In this document: in pieces, positions 22,949-34,272 of the stretch | How the letters are laid out: each line of letters starts with the position of its first letter | Numbering within the stretch: the stretch's first letter is position 1 | Assembly (NCBI RefSeq): GCF_016808095.1 | Contig: NC_068973.1 | Coordinates: 28,018,077 to 28,082,076, forward strand | DNA from: Vigna angularis | Lineage: Eukaryota > Streptophyta > Magnoliopsida > Fabales > Fabaceae | Direction of reading: 5' to 3' | DNA length: 64,000 nt | The notes under the pieces: generated by a model | Databases searched by the model: none | Told to the model about the DNA's origin: nothing | What the model saw: only the letters and a program-made list of their open reading frames with translations | Made by a program: the position numbers and the translations under genes

Positions 22949-25012
22949 TCATCGTTAAAGTGGACTTGCTGCGCATTGGCATGGGCCGCTCATCGTTTAA
23001 GGCAATACTTGTTGAGTCATTCCACATGGTTGATATCCAAGATGGATCCTATCAAGTATATTTTTGAAAAGCCTGCTCTTACTGGAAGGATAGCTCGATG
23101 GCAGATGCTATTGTCAGAATACGACATCGTATATGTCACTCAGAAATCTGTCAAGGGTAGCGCACTAGCAGAATACCTGGCTCATCAACCCCTTTGTGAT
23201 TATCAACCAATGCAACCTGAATTTCCTGATGAGGATATCATGGCTTTATTCGAAGAGAACAAAGAAGACCGAAACGAAAAAGCATGGACAGTGTTATTCG
23301 ACGGAGCCTCAAATGTGATGGGACATGGAATAGGGGCAGTGCTTATCTCCCCAGAGCGTCAGTATATACCAATGACGGCAAGGTTGTGTTTTAGCTGCAC
23401 AAATAACATCGCTGAATATGAAGCCTGTGCCATGGGTATTCGAGCAGCAATTGAGTCCAAGGCAAAAATTCTGGATGTGTATGGAGATTCAGCTTTGGTC
23501 ATCCATCAATTGAAAGGAGAATGGGAAACTAGGGATACAAAATTAATTCCCTACCAAGCTTACATCAGGGGATTGATAGAGTATTTCGATTCCATCACAT
23601 TTAACCACATACCTAGAGAAGATAATCAATTGGCAGACGCGTTGGCGACCTTGTCGTCAATGTTTGAAGTTCACCAAGATGCAGAATTACCGATGATTGA
23701 AATGAAGAGCCATGTAGAGCCAGCATATTCCCATATCATTGAAGAGGAGTTAGATGGTAAACCTTGGTATTTTGATATCAAGCATTATCTTAAGACTCGT
23801 GAATATCCTGAGAAGGTGTCCGAAAACGATAAGAGGTCGCTAAGGAGATTGGCTGGAAGTTTTATCTTAAATGGGGACATTTTATACAAGAGAAATTATG
23901 ACATGGTTCTCCTCAGATGCGTGGATGCAAAGGAAGCCGAGCTGATACTGGAAGAAGTTCATGAAGGTACCTTTGGCACACACATGAATGGACATTCGAT
24001 GGCTAGGAAGATATTAAGAGCTAGTTATTTTTGGTTAACCATGGAAAATGATTGTTGCACACACGTAAGAAAGTGCGAGAAATGTCAGAAATATGCAGAT
24101 AATATCAACGTGCCACCTACAACCCTAAGCGTGTTGTCTGCACCATGGCCATTTTCAATGTGGGGAATAGATGTCATTGGAGCCATAGAGCCGAAGGCAT
24201 CAAACGGGCATCATTTCATACTAGTCGCAATCGATTATTTCACCAAGTGGGTTGAGGCTACTTCTTATGCCAACATGACTAGAAAGGTGGTGACCAGGTT
24301 CATAAAAAAGGAGTTGATTTGTAGATATGGGCTCCCTAACAAGATCATCACTGATAATGCCACCAACCTGAACAACCAAATGATGGTAGAATTATGTAAG
24401 GAGTTCAAAATTCATCATCATAATTCTTCTCCTTATCGTCCAAAGATGAATGGGGCAATAGAGGCTGCCAATAAGAATATCAAGAAAATTGTGCAAAAGA
24501 TGGTGGTCACCTATAAAGATTGGCACGAAATGCTTCCTTTTGCTTTACATGGATATCGCACATCGGTACGAACATCAACTGGGGCAACACCTTTCTCACT
24601 TGTGTATGGGATGGAAGCAGTACTTCCATTTGAGGTGGAAATTCCATCCTTACGAGTGTTGATGGAAACCCAATTAGAGGAAGCTGAGTGGGTTCAAGCT
24701 CCATTCGACCAACTCAATCTAATTGAAGAAAAAAGGTTAACAGCAATGTGCCACGGACAATTGTACCAAAAAAGAATGAAAAAGGCGTTTGACAAAAAGG
24801 TACGCCCAAGAGCGTTTCATGAAGGCGAGTTGGTGTTGAAGAAGATTTTGCCTATACAAAAGGATCATAGAGGCAAGTGGACCCCAAATTATGAAGGGCC
24901 ATTTGTGGTGAAGAAGGCATTCTCTGGTGGGGCACTAATTCTCACAAGGATGGATGGAGAGGAGTTACCGCTACCGGTTAATTCTGATACGGTAAAAAAG
25001 TTTTACGCATGA
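22949..25012 (+). CDS. RNase H remainder, second (archaeal-type) RNase H and integrase
   Basis: Continues the same frame after the TAA; the first ATG is at 22976. The end of the first RNase H (LAWAAHRLRQYLL) is followed by a complete second RNase H with its acidic residues visible: LFDGAS (~23300), AEYEA (~23411), YGDSALV (~23481) and NQLADALA (~23630). A duplicated RNase H is diagnostic of Tat-lineage elements. Integrase follows, with an HHCC zinc domain (HEGTFGTHMNGH, CEKCQK at ~24074) and the DDE core: GIDVIG (~24164), ITDNATN (~24351) and GAIEAANK (~24457). There is no chromodomain at the C-terminus. It ends at TGA 25010-25012. Confidence 0.88.
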   Translation, partial: SSLKWTCCALAWAAHRLRQYLLSHSTWLISKMDPIKYIFEKPALTGRIARWQMLLSEYDIVYVTQKSVKGSALAEYLAHQPLCDYQPMQPEFPDEDIMALFEENKEDRNEKAWTVLFDGASNVMGHGIGAVLISPERQYIPMTARLCFSCTNNIAEYEACAMGIRAAIESKAKILDVYGDSALVIHQLKGEWETRDTKLIPYQAYIRGLIEYFDSITFNHIPREDNQLADALATLSSMFEVHQDAELPMIEMKSHVEPAYSHIIEEELDGKPWYFDIKHYLKTREYPEKVSENDKRSLRRLAGSFILNGDILYKRNYDMVLLRCVDAKEAELILEEVHEGTFGTHMNGHSMARKILRASYFWLTMENDCCTHVRKCEKCQKYADNINVPPTTLSVLSAPWPFSMWGIDVIGAIEPKASNGHHFILVAIDYFTKWVEATSYANMTRKVVTRFIKKELICRYGLPNKIITDNATNLNNQMMVELCKEFKIHHHNSSPYRPKMNGAIEAANKNIKKIVQKMVVTYKDWHEMLPFALHGYRTSVRTSTGATPFSLVYGMEAVLPFEVEIPSLRVLMETQLEEAEWVQAPFDQLNLIEEKRLTAMCHGQLYQKRMKKAFDKKVRPRAFHEGELVLKKILPIQKDHRGKWTPNYEGPFVVKKAFSGGALILTRMDGEELPLPVNSDTVKKFYA

Positions 25013-27540
25013 TGATTCCGTGATAGGGGACGCTATTAAGGGATATTGATGTTGTCTTGAAAGCTTATTATTCAATAAATAACGCATGTTTAAATTTGTA
25101 ATTCTGTTCGCATAAATCATTGAAATACCGCATATCGCGTTGAACTTTTAGGTAAATAAGGAAAAATGGAAATAATGCATGTTAAAGCATCACGGGTATA
25201 TTCGGTCGGCATAAACTCGGTCCTGAAGGATGTCGTAAAAAAAAAAGATAGCCCAAGTGAAAAAATACAAAAAAGTATGTTTGAATGATTCGCATGATTT
25301 CTTCATAAAAGAATGATGCACAATTTTGAAAATTCAAAAAGATTTATTTCAGTTAGTTTCATCATTACATTTTTGTATTCATAAAAAAAAAAGAGAACAC
25401 AAATTTGAAAAATTCAAAAAGATAATTGAGTCAATTGTTTTCGAGGTAAGTCATCAAGTTTATGTTATTCTAAGAATAAAAAGAAAATGGATGTCATTTT
25501 TTGTTGGGTCAGAGAATTGGGTCACATTTGCCATTTGAACCTCAGTGTGTGCATTACTTGAGAATACTCATTCCTTAGTAATATCCATGATCAGCCTTCA
25601 TTGAATCTTTATTTGTAAACATCTACCCGTCAAACTTCATTCAGCCTTTGTTTGTAAACATCCATCCCTCATACTCAGCCTTAATTGAACCTTTGTTTGT
25701 AAACATCTACTTGTTAGCCTTAGTTGAGCCTTTGTTTGAAAACATCCATCCTCTGGCCTTCATTGTACAAAAGGATTGACCCCGATCATTGCCCAAGATA
25801 AACAAAATTATATTCTGGGGAAAATGTGCCTGTCCATAATTTTGTCAGTTAGGTGATCCCTTAATCCTTCAAAAAAAAAAAGAGAGAGTTTCAAAAAGAA
25901 AATAAAAAGAAAAAAACAACTTGTGCTGAAGTCAATTGATTTGTCATAGAGTTAATCTTTCGAAGAGAAAGTGACCAGAGTTCAAGATGATGTGTGGCCA
26001 TTTTCCTTCATCCAAAAAGAAATAAAAAAATATATCCATTGATACCCATTTGAGCCAAGAAATAATTCTTTTTCAAATTTACTTGAGTAAGAGTTACCAT
26101 TACAATAGAAGTCGACTCAGGATGCAAACAAAAGACACTTAGTGATCAAAGAAAGAAAGTTCATCAAGAAGAGCAAATAGAAAGAAGAAACACTGAGTGG
26201 TGATCTTAAGAAGGGAAAAGCATTGAGGAGGTTGACAAATAACAAATTCAGGACCAAAATGGTAACTCTTGTTTCAAAAAAATAATAACATGAAAACATT
26301 TGTTTGGGCCTTATCCGTTGTTTGAATAACCTTCAGCCCACAACATCATTACAAGCCGAATAAAAGCCCACACTGATTGAATGATGATTTCTTTAATTTT
26401 CATAAAGATTAATTGTGTGATAAGTTGAAATGACTTGCAATATAGTTGTAGAAAAAGAGAAAATAAAAATGAAGAAACAAAATGTCTTAGGAAGAAGGGA
26501 TTTTCTTGCTAATTAGCTAAAAAGAAAGGTCATTTAAGGGCATCCTTTTGTTCAATCCTTTCTAAACCCATCCTCAGACGAGGGGCAGCCCTGTTCGGCC
26601 TCATTCATCCTGACGTTCATCAATCCATTCACCCAGCTGGGCAACCTTTGTGTGCCTCTCATGAGCTTGATTTATCCATCCTATTGAAACTGGGGAAGTT
26701 ATCTCAATTTTGTATGACTCTAATTGGTCCCAGAATTTATAAAGTCACCCTCAAAACAGGGGCAGCCATTTTGGCCTTCCATGATTTCTATTCATCTTAA
26801 CATTTGCGAACCCGAAACAGGGGGCAACTTTTTGGGCCTTGCATGATGTCAATCTGCCTTGACCTTCACTGATTAGTATCCAAAACTAGGGGCAATTTTG
26901 TGAGATATATGGATTTGACACCCTGATATTTCATAGATACATTTGTCCATACAAATGTTTCTCCCAGACCTTAAACTGGGGCAGCTTGAAGAGTATCTCT
27001 GATCTCACATTTACAACTAGTTTGAGGAATGACAGGCCCACATTGTGATCCCTATACCTGCCAAAACCCTTCCAAATCCTTCCACACATTTGTCCCAATC
27101 CTTGATATCAGGCATGCATACACTGATGTTTCAAAAGAAATGTTTAGCACACAAGTTTGAACATTTGACTTTAGAATTTGACATCCATTTTAAAAAAAAT
27201 GATGGCCTAAATCTTCATAAATTTGATGATTTCAAAGAAAACAAATTGACTCAGTAAAAAAAAAAACAAGAGTGTCATAGTTTCATAATCTTCCATTATG
27301 GACAAAAAAATATCACAAGTCAAACATCATGTACATATTTTCATAAACTTTGAATTTGTTTTCATGAATGTTTATCAAATCTTCTTCCTTCAAAAAAAAA
27401 AAATAAAATCAACATGCATCAAAGCTTTCTCCTCCAATTTCAAAACTTATATCAACCATGTTTATTGATTTCAAGTTCATGCAAAACCAAAAAAAAAAAA
27501 ATTCAAAACTCTCCAATTCAAAACAATCAAACATTTTACT
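25013..27540 (+). other. Long 3' non-coding region of the Ogre-like element
   Basis: No protein recognised. At 25590-25760 there are diverged repeats with cctttgtttgtaaacatcc (roughly 55 bp apart). From 26570 to 26985 short polypurine-like blocks recur, for example gaggggcagc, acaggggcagc and actggggcagc, each in a variable context. They look like degenerate copies of the terminal polypurine tract. Open frames at 25326 and 27045 are short and unlike any family I know. Confidence 0.6.
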
Positions 27541-28357
27541 TTCTGATATTGGTATCTCGACCCTCTGCAAGGCAATGCTCGAGCCCAATTTTACCTTCTG
27601 TCATTGGTATCTTGGCCCTCTACAAAGCAATGGTCGAGCCCAATTTTACTTTCTGCTATTGGTATCTCGGCCCTCTGCAAGGCAATGGTCGAGCCCAATT
27701 TTACCTTCTGTCATTGGTATCTCGACCATTTACAAGGCAATGCTTGAGCCCAATTTTACTTTCTGCTATTGGTATCTCGACCCTCTGCAAGGCAATGGTC
27801 GAGCCCAATTTTACTTTCTGCTATTGGTATCTCGGCCCTCTGCAAGGCAATGGTCGAGCCCAATTTTACTTTCTGCTATTGGTATCTCGGCCCTCTACAA
27901 GGCAATGGTCGAGCCCAATTTTACCTTCTGTCATTGGTATCTCGGCCCTCTGCAAGGCAATGATCAAGCCCAATTTTACTTTCTGCTATTGGTATCTCCG
28001 CCCTATGCAAGGCAATGGTCGAGCCCAATTTTACCTTCTGTCATTGGTATCTCGGCCCTCTGCAAGGCAATGGTTGAGCCCAATTTTACTTTCTGCTATT
28101 GGTATCTCGGCCCTCTGCAAGGCAATGGTCGAGCCCAATTTTACCTTCTGTCATTGGTATCTCGACCCTCTGCAAGGCAATGGTCGAGCCCAATTTTACT
28201 TTCTGCATTGGCATCTCGGCCCTCTGCAAGGCAATGGTCGAGCCCAATTTTACTTTCTGTCATTGGCATCTCGGCCCTCTGGAAGGCAATGGTCGAGCCC
28301 AATTTTACTTTCTGTCATTGGCATCTCGGCCCTCTGCAAGGCAATGGTCGAGCCCAG
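27540..28357 (+). repeat. Tandem array of ~15 copies of a 55-bp unit
   Basis: The unit contains ggtatctcggccctctgcaa and ggcaatggtcgagcccaa. Copies are about 55 bp apart (a few 54), the first near 27550 and the last near 28350. Two alternating tails (ttaccttctgtcatt and ttactttctgctatt) give sub-families. Because 55 is not a multiple of 3 and the unit lacks stops, all three forward frames stay open and yield three long repetitive but meaningless peptides. Tandem arrays in the 3' region are common in Ogre/Tat elements. Confidence 0.92.
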
Positions 28358-28621
28358 CAATCAAACTCAACATTCACTTCCATAGGGTTGGTACACCCTC
28401 CACGAGGTTTTTACACCTCATCAACTTCATCCATAGGGTTGTTACACCCTCAATAATGTCTGCACCTCATTTCTCTTAGCCTTGTTCATTTTGTTTAGAT
28501 TTCCCTGTTTGTTTCCCGCTCATTTTGAAATCTGGACGAAATTAATGTTTCTTTCTTTACTTAGCTTTTACTCCCATAATACAAAAATCTCACATTTTCA
28601 TATTATCTAGTAAAATCTAAG
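28358..28621 (+). other. Spacer between tandem array and polypurine tract
   Basis: Contains two copies of catagggttggtacaccctc-like sequence (28380-28455). No gene seen. Confidence 0.5.
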
Positions 28622-28635
28622 TAAAGAGGGGCAGC
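28622..28635 (+). other. Polypurine tract of the Ogre-like element
   Basis: taaagaggggcagc ends directly at the TG of the 3' LTR. It is the expected primer for plus-strand DNA synthesis. Confidence 0.8.
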
Positions 28636-30820
28636 TGTCAACACCCAATTGCGTCCGGATTGACTGGTAGATTTATTTTATTTGCATCATGAGTATAAAA
28701 TAAATAAAAAAGAACATAAAAAAAAACAAAATGAAAAATACTATTTTACTTTTTGCACCCCCAAATTTTCTTTTAAACACTTAATCCAATGGCCCAAAAT
28801 AATCTCATTTTTTTTACTTCCTCACCACCCATCTTTTCTTATCACACCCTATTCTCCACATCACCATCCACCTCACCCTCCACATCATCTACCTTTTTTC
28901 ATTTACTTTTTCCACATCATTTCCATATTAATTTTATATATCAACTTTTCTAATTATTCCACTTACATTTTTAATTATATCTTCTCCATCAACATTTTTT
29001 ATTATCCATTTTTCTCCACCTTATTTTTCCACCCACTTTTTATATTATTTCTTTCACTTATTTTCCACATTAACTTTTACTATTTACTATATTTTATTTC
29101 ACCTAATTTCTCCACCAACTTTTTATATTATTTCTTCCACTTAATTTCCTACCTAATTTCTCCACCCACTTTTTATATTATTTCTTTCACTTATTTTCCA
29201 CATTAACTTTTACTATTTACTATATTTTATTTCACCTAATTTCTCCACCAACTTTTTATATTATTTCTTCCACTTAATTTCCACACCTAATTTCTCCACC
29301 CACTTTTTATATTATTTCTTTCACTTATTTTTCACATTAACTTTTACTATTTACTATAATTTATTTCACCTAATTTCTCCACCAACTTTTTATATTATTT
29401 CTTCCACTTAATTTCCACACCTAATTTCTCCACCAACTTTTTATATTATTTCTTTCACTTATTTTCCACATTAACTTTTTCTATTCACCTTTTTTTAATT
29501 CATCTAAATTTTCCACCAACTTATTATATTATTTTTATTCATCAACTTTCTTCATCCTTAACTCTATAAATACCTACATTCTTTTCACTTCAAAAAAAAA
29601 AAAGATAATATCCATCTCTTCTCTCTCAAAATCTCTACATTCCATCTCAAAACTCTACTCCATTTTTCTCTCACACTTTACCATTTCCTATTCCCTTCAA
29701 ACATAGTAAATTTCATACCATATTTCTACTATAAAGCTATCTTCTTCATCTTCCATCTATCTTTCTCACAACTTATTACAAGTAAGGCTTTATTTCATCA
29801 CACAAATCTTCAACAAGGTACACATTTTCTCTTCATTCTATTTATATATGCATTTTGATCATTTTTTTTACTTTACAAATTTATCTTGTTTTCTATCACA
29901 ATTTTTCTTTATGTTTTTCACATTTTTATGTCGTATATATATTCAACTCATCTATCCTTCTTAATAAAAAATAAAAAACTTTAAAAAACATGTAATAATA
30001 TAAATATTGGTATGAGTACTCGTGTGATCGTACGCATCAGCCTAGTACTCATTACCCAAAATCTAAAATAAACAAAAAAAGTCGTGTGAGTGCTCGTGCG
30101 ATCGTACGCATCAGCGTAGTGCTCATTACACAAAATAATAAAAAATAAGGAAAAAGCCGTGTGAGTGCTCGTGCGATCGTACGCATCAGCCTAGTGCTCA
30201 TTACGCAAAACAATAAAAACAAGGAAAAAGTCGTGTGAGTGCTCGTGCGATCGTACGCATCAGCCTAGTGCTCATTACGCGAAAAATCTAAATATTACAT
30301 CAAAAAATACCAAAAAATATAAAAATCTTCAAAAACTAAAAACATCCACAACAAACAATTTCTCAGCCAGAACTACGTGATCCTTGATTCTCCATCAAAA
30401 GTAGAGATACGTAGGAGCAAGGCCAGTCCTTGTCAGGTTCATTTTCCCAAAAAATCCAAAGTCATTTTCCCAAACAAAATTCTCAAACAAATTTCAAACA
30501 ATTTTCAAACAAATTTTCAAGCATATATTTTGTTTCTTTAGACTTTTATTTTAAGGGAAAGTTAAACATTTTGAAAACCACATCTTATTCGTGTATTTAA
30601 TTAAAGGTACTGCCTTAGGGCAGGCGTTGTAGGGTGCTAATACCTTCCCTACACGTAACCGACTCCCGAACTGAGAATCTCAGTTTCGCAGACCATGCTT
30701 TATTATTTTATGGTTTTTCCGTAGTTTTCCAGAATAAACTATGGTGGCGACTCCAAAACTCTTTTTTTCAAAACGTTTTATTTTTCGGATCGTCGTCCCG
30801 TCGTGATTCCGGTTGCGACA
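28636..30820 (+). repeat. 3' LTR of the Ogre-like element (2185 bp)
   Basis: Runs from TGTCAACACCC to GGTTGCGACA. It is near-identical to the 5' LTR but has four rather than three copies of the ~70-bp unit with gcgatcgtacgcatcagc (30007-30285) and lacks the extra cacttaatccaatggccc block. A TATA box lies near 29563. It is followed by aatat (30821-30825), the right target duplication. Confidence 0.92.
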
Positions 30821-30825
30821 AATAT

Positions 30826-31147
30826 GTATGTTTCATAAATGATTGGTTGCATGTTAGCTCACCCTAGTTGTTTGTGTTTGTGTTTGGGTCTATGCGATGA
30901 TCGTATAATTCGTTATACGGGAGCAAATGATGGAATGTCGTCTCACTCAGTGCCAAGGAAAGGAGAGATAGAAGAATAAAGTAGAAGAACTCAAGTTATA
31001 GTTTTGTAGTTAAAATCTGAGTTTAAAAATATATAGACATATATCCACTAGGAATGTTTAAGTGTGCGATTATTAGATGTTAGCGTAAATGTAATGCTAC
31101 AATACATAAATTATGAATTTTCAATTGTGAGAATTTGGGATGTTACA
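30826..31147 (+). repeat. LTR3 of the composite element, right part
   Basis: Continues exactly where 12749 left off (gtatgtttcataaatgattgg), as the uninterrupted LTR2 shows at 11530-11560. It ends gggatgttaca at 31147 and is followed by tcata (31148-31152), matching 3842-3846. Confidence 0.85.
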
Positions 31148-31877
31148 TCATATACCTTCAAATACACTTTACAATACATGTCACAATTAATTTAATTCCA
31201 CTCAATATAAAGCAATAAAGAGTATTGTTTCAGACCTTTCGCTCCATGTGTAAGACCTTGAAAATATTTGTAATTTAGATACTAGATTAAAAAAAAAGTG
31301 AATAGTAAAATGTGAATAGTAAAAAGTGAACAGTAAAAAAATTAATTTGTAAAAGGGATAAGTATTCCACGTATTATTGAGTCATAAGAGACCAGAATTC
31401 ATCAAATTGTAAATAAAAAATTATTTTTGTAATAGTAAAATGAATAGAAAAATGAATAATAAAAATGAATAGTAAAAATGAATAGTAAAAATGAATAGTA
31501 AAAATGAATAGTAAATTTTTTTGCTATAAATAGCCAAGGGGGGAGGTTGAAAATTTACACCAAAAAATTAGAAAAATTTTGAGAGAAGAGAGTTGGAAGA
31601 ATTTCTAGTTGCAAAGGGGAGATTCTGGAAGTTTTCGGGGAACGAGGAGATTAAGTCTATAATAGAGGTAAGGGAAGCCACTCTTATATTTTGCTTTGGT
31701 CTAATCCTAAATCTTGAATATGGAGTATTTTGTTTCTGTATGGTCTTGAATTTTGAATGAGAACATGCTTCTGTGATGATACCCAAGTTTGATGGTTGTA
31801 AAATGTGATGTTGATTCTGTTATGCTAATTGTACGTTATTATTACTTAGAACATTTAGTTATTTCTTTTGCAATTTT

Positions 31878-32400
31878 GGAAGGATGAGAAGTTGTCTAAC
31901 CGGCTCTGCCAGATTCAACTTCTTGTTTCCCCATACCTTTTATTGTTTCTTATCTCTTTATATTGTATTTATGGAAGGATGAGAAGTTGTCTAACCGGCT
32001 CTGCCAGATTCAACTTCGTATTTCCCCAGACCTTTTATTTCTTATTTAATTATATTGTAATTTTTGGAAGGATGAGAAGTTGTCTAACCGGCTCTGCCAG
32101 ATTCAACTTCTTGTTTCCCCATACCTTTTATTGTTTCTTAACTCTTTATATTGTATTTATGGAAGGATGAGAAGTTGTCTAACCGGCTCTGCCAGATTCA
32201 ACTTCTTATTTCCCCAGACCTTTTATTTCTTATTTAATTATATTGTAAATTTTGGAAGGATGAGAAGTTGTCTAACCGGCTCTGCCAGATTCAACTTCTT
32301 GTTTTCCCAGAAATTTTATTGTTTATCTATTTTTTTATTGCATCTTTCTGGAAGGATGAGAAGTTGTCTAACCGGCTCTACCATATTCAACTTCTTGTTT
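31878..32400 (+). repeat. Six ~94-bp tandem units with dimeric higher-order pattern
   Basis: Units begin ggaaggatgagaagttgtct at about 31878, 31973, 32066, 32161, 32254 and 32350. The second halves alternate between two types (ccccatacctttta / tctctttatattgt and ccccagacctttta / taattatattgtaa) for units 1-4, so the real repeat there is a ~188-bp dimer. Units 5 and 6 differ. Confidence 0.9.
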
Positions 32401-32619
32401 CCCCTGAATTTTTATATTAAGATTATTTTGATGGAAAGGGAGCTAATCCTTTCTTACATATAATATTTAAACATGTTATCATCATGAATATGAGTTATGA
32501 ACATGTTAAAATTTTGGTAATGGTAGTTATATATTCACTTGTGTAAATTTAGTTTCATGATTATATTTTTTTTTATTTTCAAGTTACTGTGATAAAACAT
32601 TTTTTTAATTGTTTTTACC

Positions 32620-33200
32620 GTTGGATTTAGCTAAACTTTTAATATATGAATCCTAAGACCTTTTGCTTCACTTTGACCGTTCGGATCATTAATTAAGAGT
32701 CATTACTTGGAGAAATAAGTTATGCATGTTTGAGTAAATTAATTACCCCTGTTATTGTGTTACTGATTCCTCTCGGTAAAATATAGATTTTGTTCTATTG
32801 GACCGTTAGATTAACCTGAAAATTTGATATATGATTCCTAGGATATATTTCTATAATTTCACCGTCCGGATCATTAATTAAGAGTCTGTACTTGAATAAA
32901 TAAGTTCTGCATGTTTTAGTAAACTAATTACCCCTCTTATTGTGTTACTTAGTCCTCTCGGTAAAATATATATTTTTGTTCTATTTGACCATTAGATTAA
33001 CGTGAAAAGTTTATATGTGATTCCTAAGATATATTTCTATAATTTGACCGTTTGGTTTTGTAATTTGAAGTCTATGTGTTGAGAAATCAATTTCGAAATT
33101 TTGAAAAGTATGATGAACACTATATTTTTGTTCTTGAGTTAACATGGTAAAAACTTCATATATATTTCATTTACCGTTACATTCAGCCCAAACTTTAATA
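32620..33200 (+). repeat. About three diverged ~185-bp direct repeats in the solo LTR
   Basis: Recurrent elements are gaccgttagattaac, gattcctaagatatatttct, ggatcattaattaagagtc and tcctctcggtaaaatata, spaced about 180-190 bp apart. Copies are clearly diverged. Confidence 0.7.
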
Positions 33201-33539
33201 TGTAGTTCCTAAGATATGTTGATGTATTTTGGCTGACCTATGACCTTTGATTGGTGAAAATCTGTTGAGTTATACTTGTTATGGGAAAAATGAGTTTATG
33301 ATATGAAGTATGATATCTCGCAATATGTTTAATTTATTGACACCAAAATGGGTTATTGTCAATTTATGATTAAAGAATGAACATGATTGAGTTAGGTGGA
33401 TAAGAGGGTATGAATTGTTGATTTTATGAAATGTTGGAGTGGATATAAGAAATCATTACTTGTGAAATGGCGTTTACTATTGGGAGTAGTATGTTTGTTT
33501 TATACCATGAGAGCTTGATATGAGCAAAGTAACACCCGA

Positions 33540-33800
33540 GGTTTATGAAAGCAGACAGAAAGTGGTCTGACCAGAAGGTGTTGAAATAAACATATGATTC
33601 GTAAGTTTTATGAAAGCAGGCAGAAAGTGGTCTGACCATAAGGCTTTGACATAAACATATAATTCGTAAGTTTTATAGAAGTAGGCAGAGAGAGGTCTGA
33701 CCATAAGACTTCAGAAAGTAAGAAATAGTATACAAGTAAGACTTAAGGAAGCAGGCAGAGAGCGGTCTGACCATAAGACTTCGTGAGTAAGCATGGTATA
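33540..33800 (+). repeat. Four ~66-bp direct repeats in the solo LTR
   Basis: The core gcaggcagagagnggtctga followed by ccataagact recurs near 33550, 33614, 33681 and 33750. Confidence 0.8.
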
Positions 33801-34272
33801 CTTGTAAAGTCTATGAAAATGAGAAAGATGATTTTGAAGAAGTTAAAAAAAAATTAATTAATAACATCATGATAATGGTATTTATAAATTGCAGAAATAC
33901 ATGATTGAAACATTTATATTATAAGTAAGTTTAATGATTGTATGATATGGTTGGCTTACCCTTATTTGTTTGTTCTATGATCATATAACTCATGTTATAT
34001 GTGAGCAGATAATGTTGCAGATGCGGGAAAAAACTTTTAGGGCTTTTTATAAAAAGAATAAATTTGCATTGGAAAAATATGTTGTGTAAGACTTATAAGT
34101 TTAATGTCGAATTTATGTTAAGTGGTGAAGACTATATTGTTTAAAGTTTGTAAGTTTGGAATTGTACTTTGGAAGAATTGAAATAAAGATTGATTGTTTA
34201 TATCAGATATCAAATTAATTTTGTCTTTACTACCAGTAATACCCTTTAAATTATTTGGGGTGTTACACCATG

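Larger units (their letters stand above)
12755..30820 (+). mobile_element. Tat/Ogre-like Ty3/gypsy retrotransposon, 18.1 kb
   Basis: The LTRs begin TGT.AACACCC and end GGTTGCGACA, with the 5-bp duplication aatat on both sides (12750-12754, 30821-30825). The order inside is primer site, ORF1, gag, protease with G-patch, intron-like gap, reverse transcriptase, RNase H, second (archaeal-type) RNase H, integrase, long 3' non-coding region with a tandem array, and polypurine tract. An additional ORF1, a dual RNase H and the protease/RT intron are known hallmarks of the Tat/Ogre lineage. The LTRs differ by few bases plus repeat-unit indels, so insertion is recent. Five in-frame stops make this copy unlikely to supply all its own proteins. 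Confidence 0.92.
3847..31147 (+). mobile_element. Composite three-LTR retroelement (contains nested 18-kb element)
   Basis: The outer ends are TGTAAGACCC at 3847 and GGGATGTTACA ending at 31147, both flanked by the 5-bp duplication tcata (3842-3846 and 31148-31152). The order is LTR1, Met-type primer site, 3.7-kb interior, polypurine tract, LTR2, then a third LTR lacking its first ~0.9 kb. LTR3 is itself interrupted by the Ogre-like element. Without that insertion the element would be about 9.2 kb. The interior has no gag or pol that I can recognise, so it is a large non-autonomous derivative. It does contain a WOX-like gene. The outer duplications show that the three-LTR structure behaves as one insertion. 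Confidence 0.8.
31249..34267 (+). mobile_element. Solo LTR, 3.0 kb
   Basis: Starts TGTAAGACCTTG and ends GGGGTGTTACA, flanked by a perfect 5-bp duplication ccatg (31244-31248 and 34268-34272). No primer site, interior or second LTR is present, so it is most simply a solo LTR left by recombination between two LTRs. The ends and layout (TATA-like ctataaatagcc near 31525, a 3' part with gatcatataactcatgttat) show distant kinship with the composite-element LTR. It contains three different internal repeats, listed separately. Confidence 0.88.

Noticed and set aside
27414..28479. Three overlapping long open frames (up to 332 codons) with repetitive proteins
   Set aside because: They are the three frames of the 55-bp tandem array; peptides repeat every 55 residues and match no family.
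31878..32400. Regularly spaced repeats that might suggest a CRISPR array
   Set aside because: The genome is a plant; units are contiguous ~94-bp tandem repeats without unique spacers.
31868..32463. Open frames across the ~94-bp repeats
   Set aside because: Repeat translation with no conserved domain.
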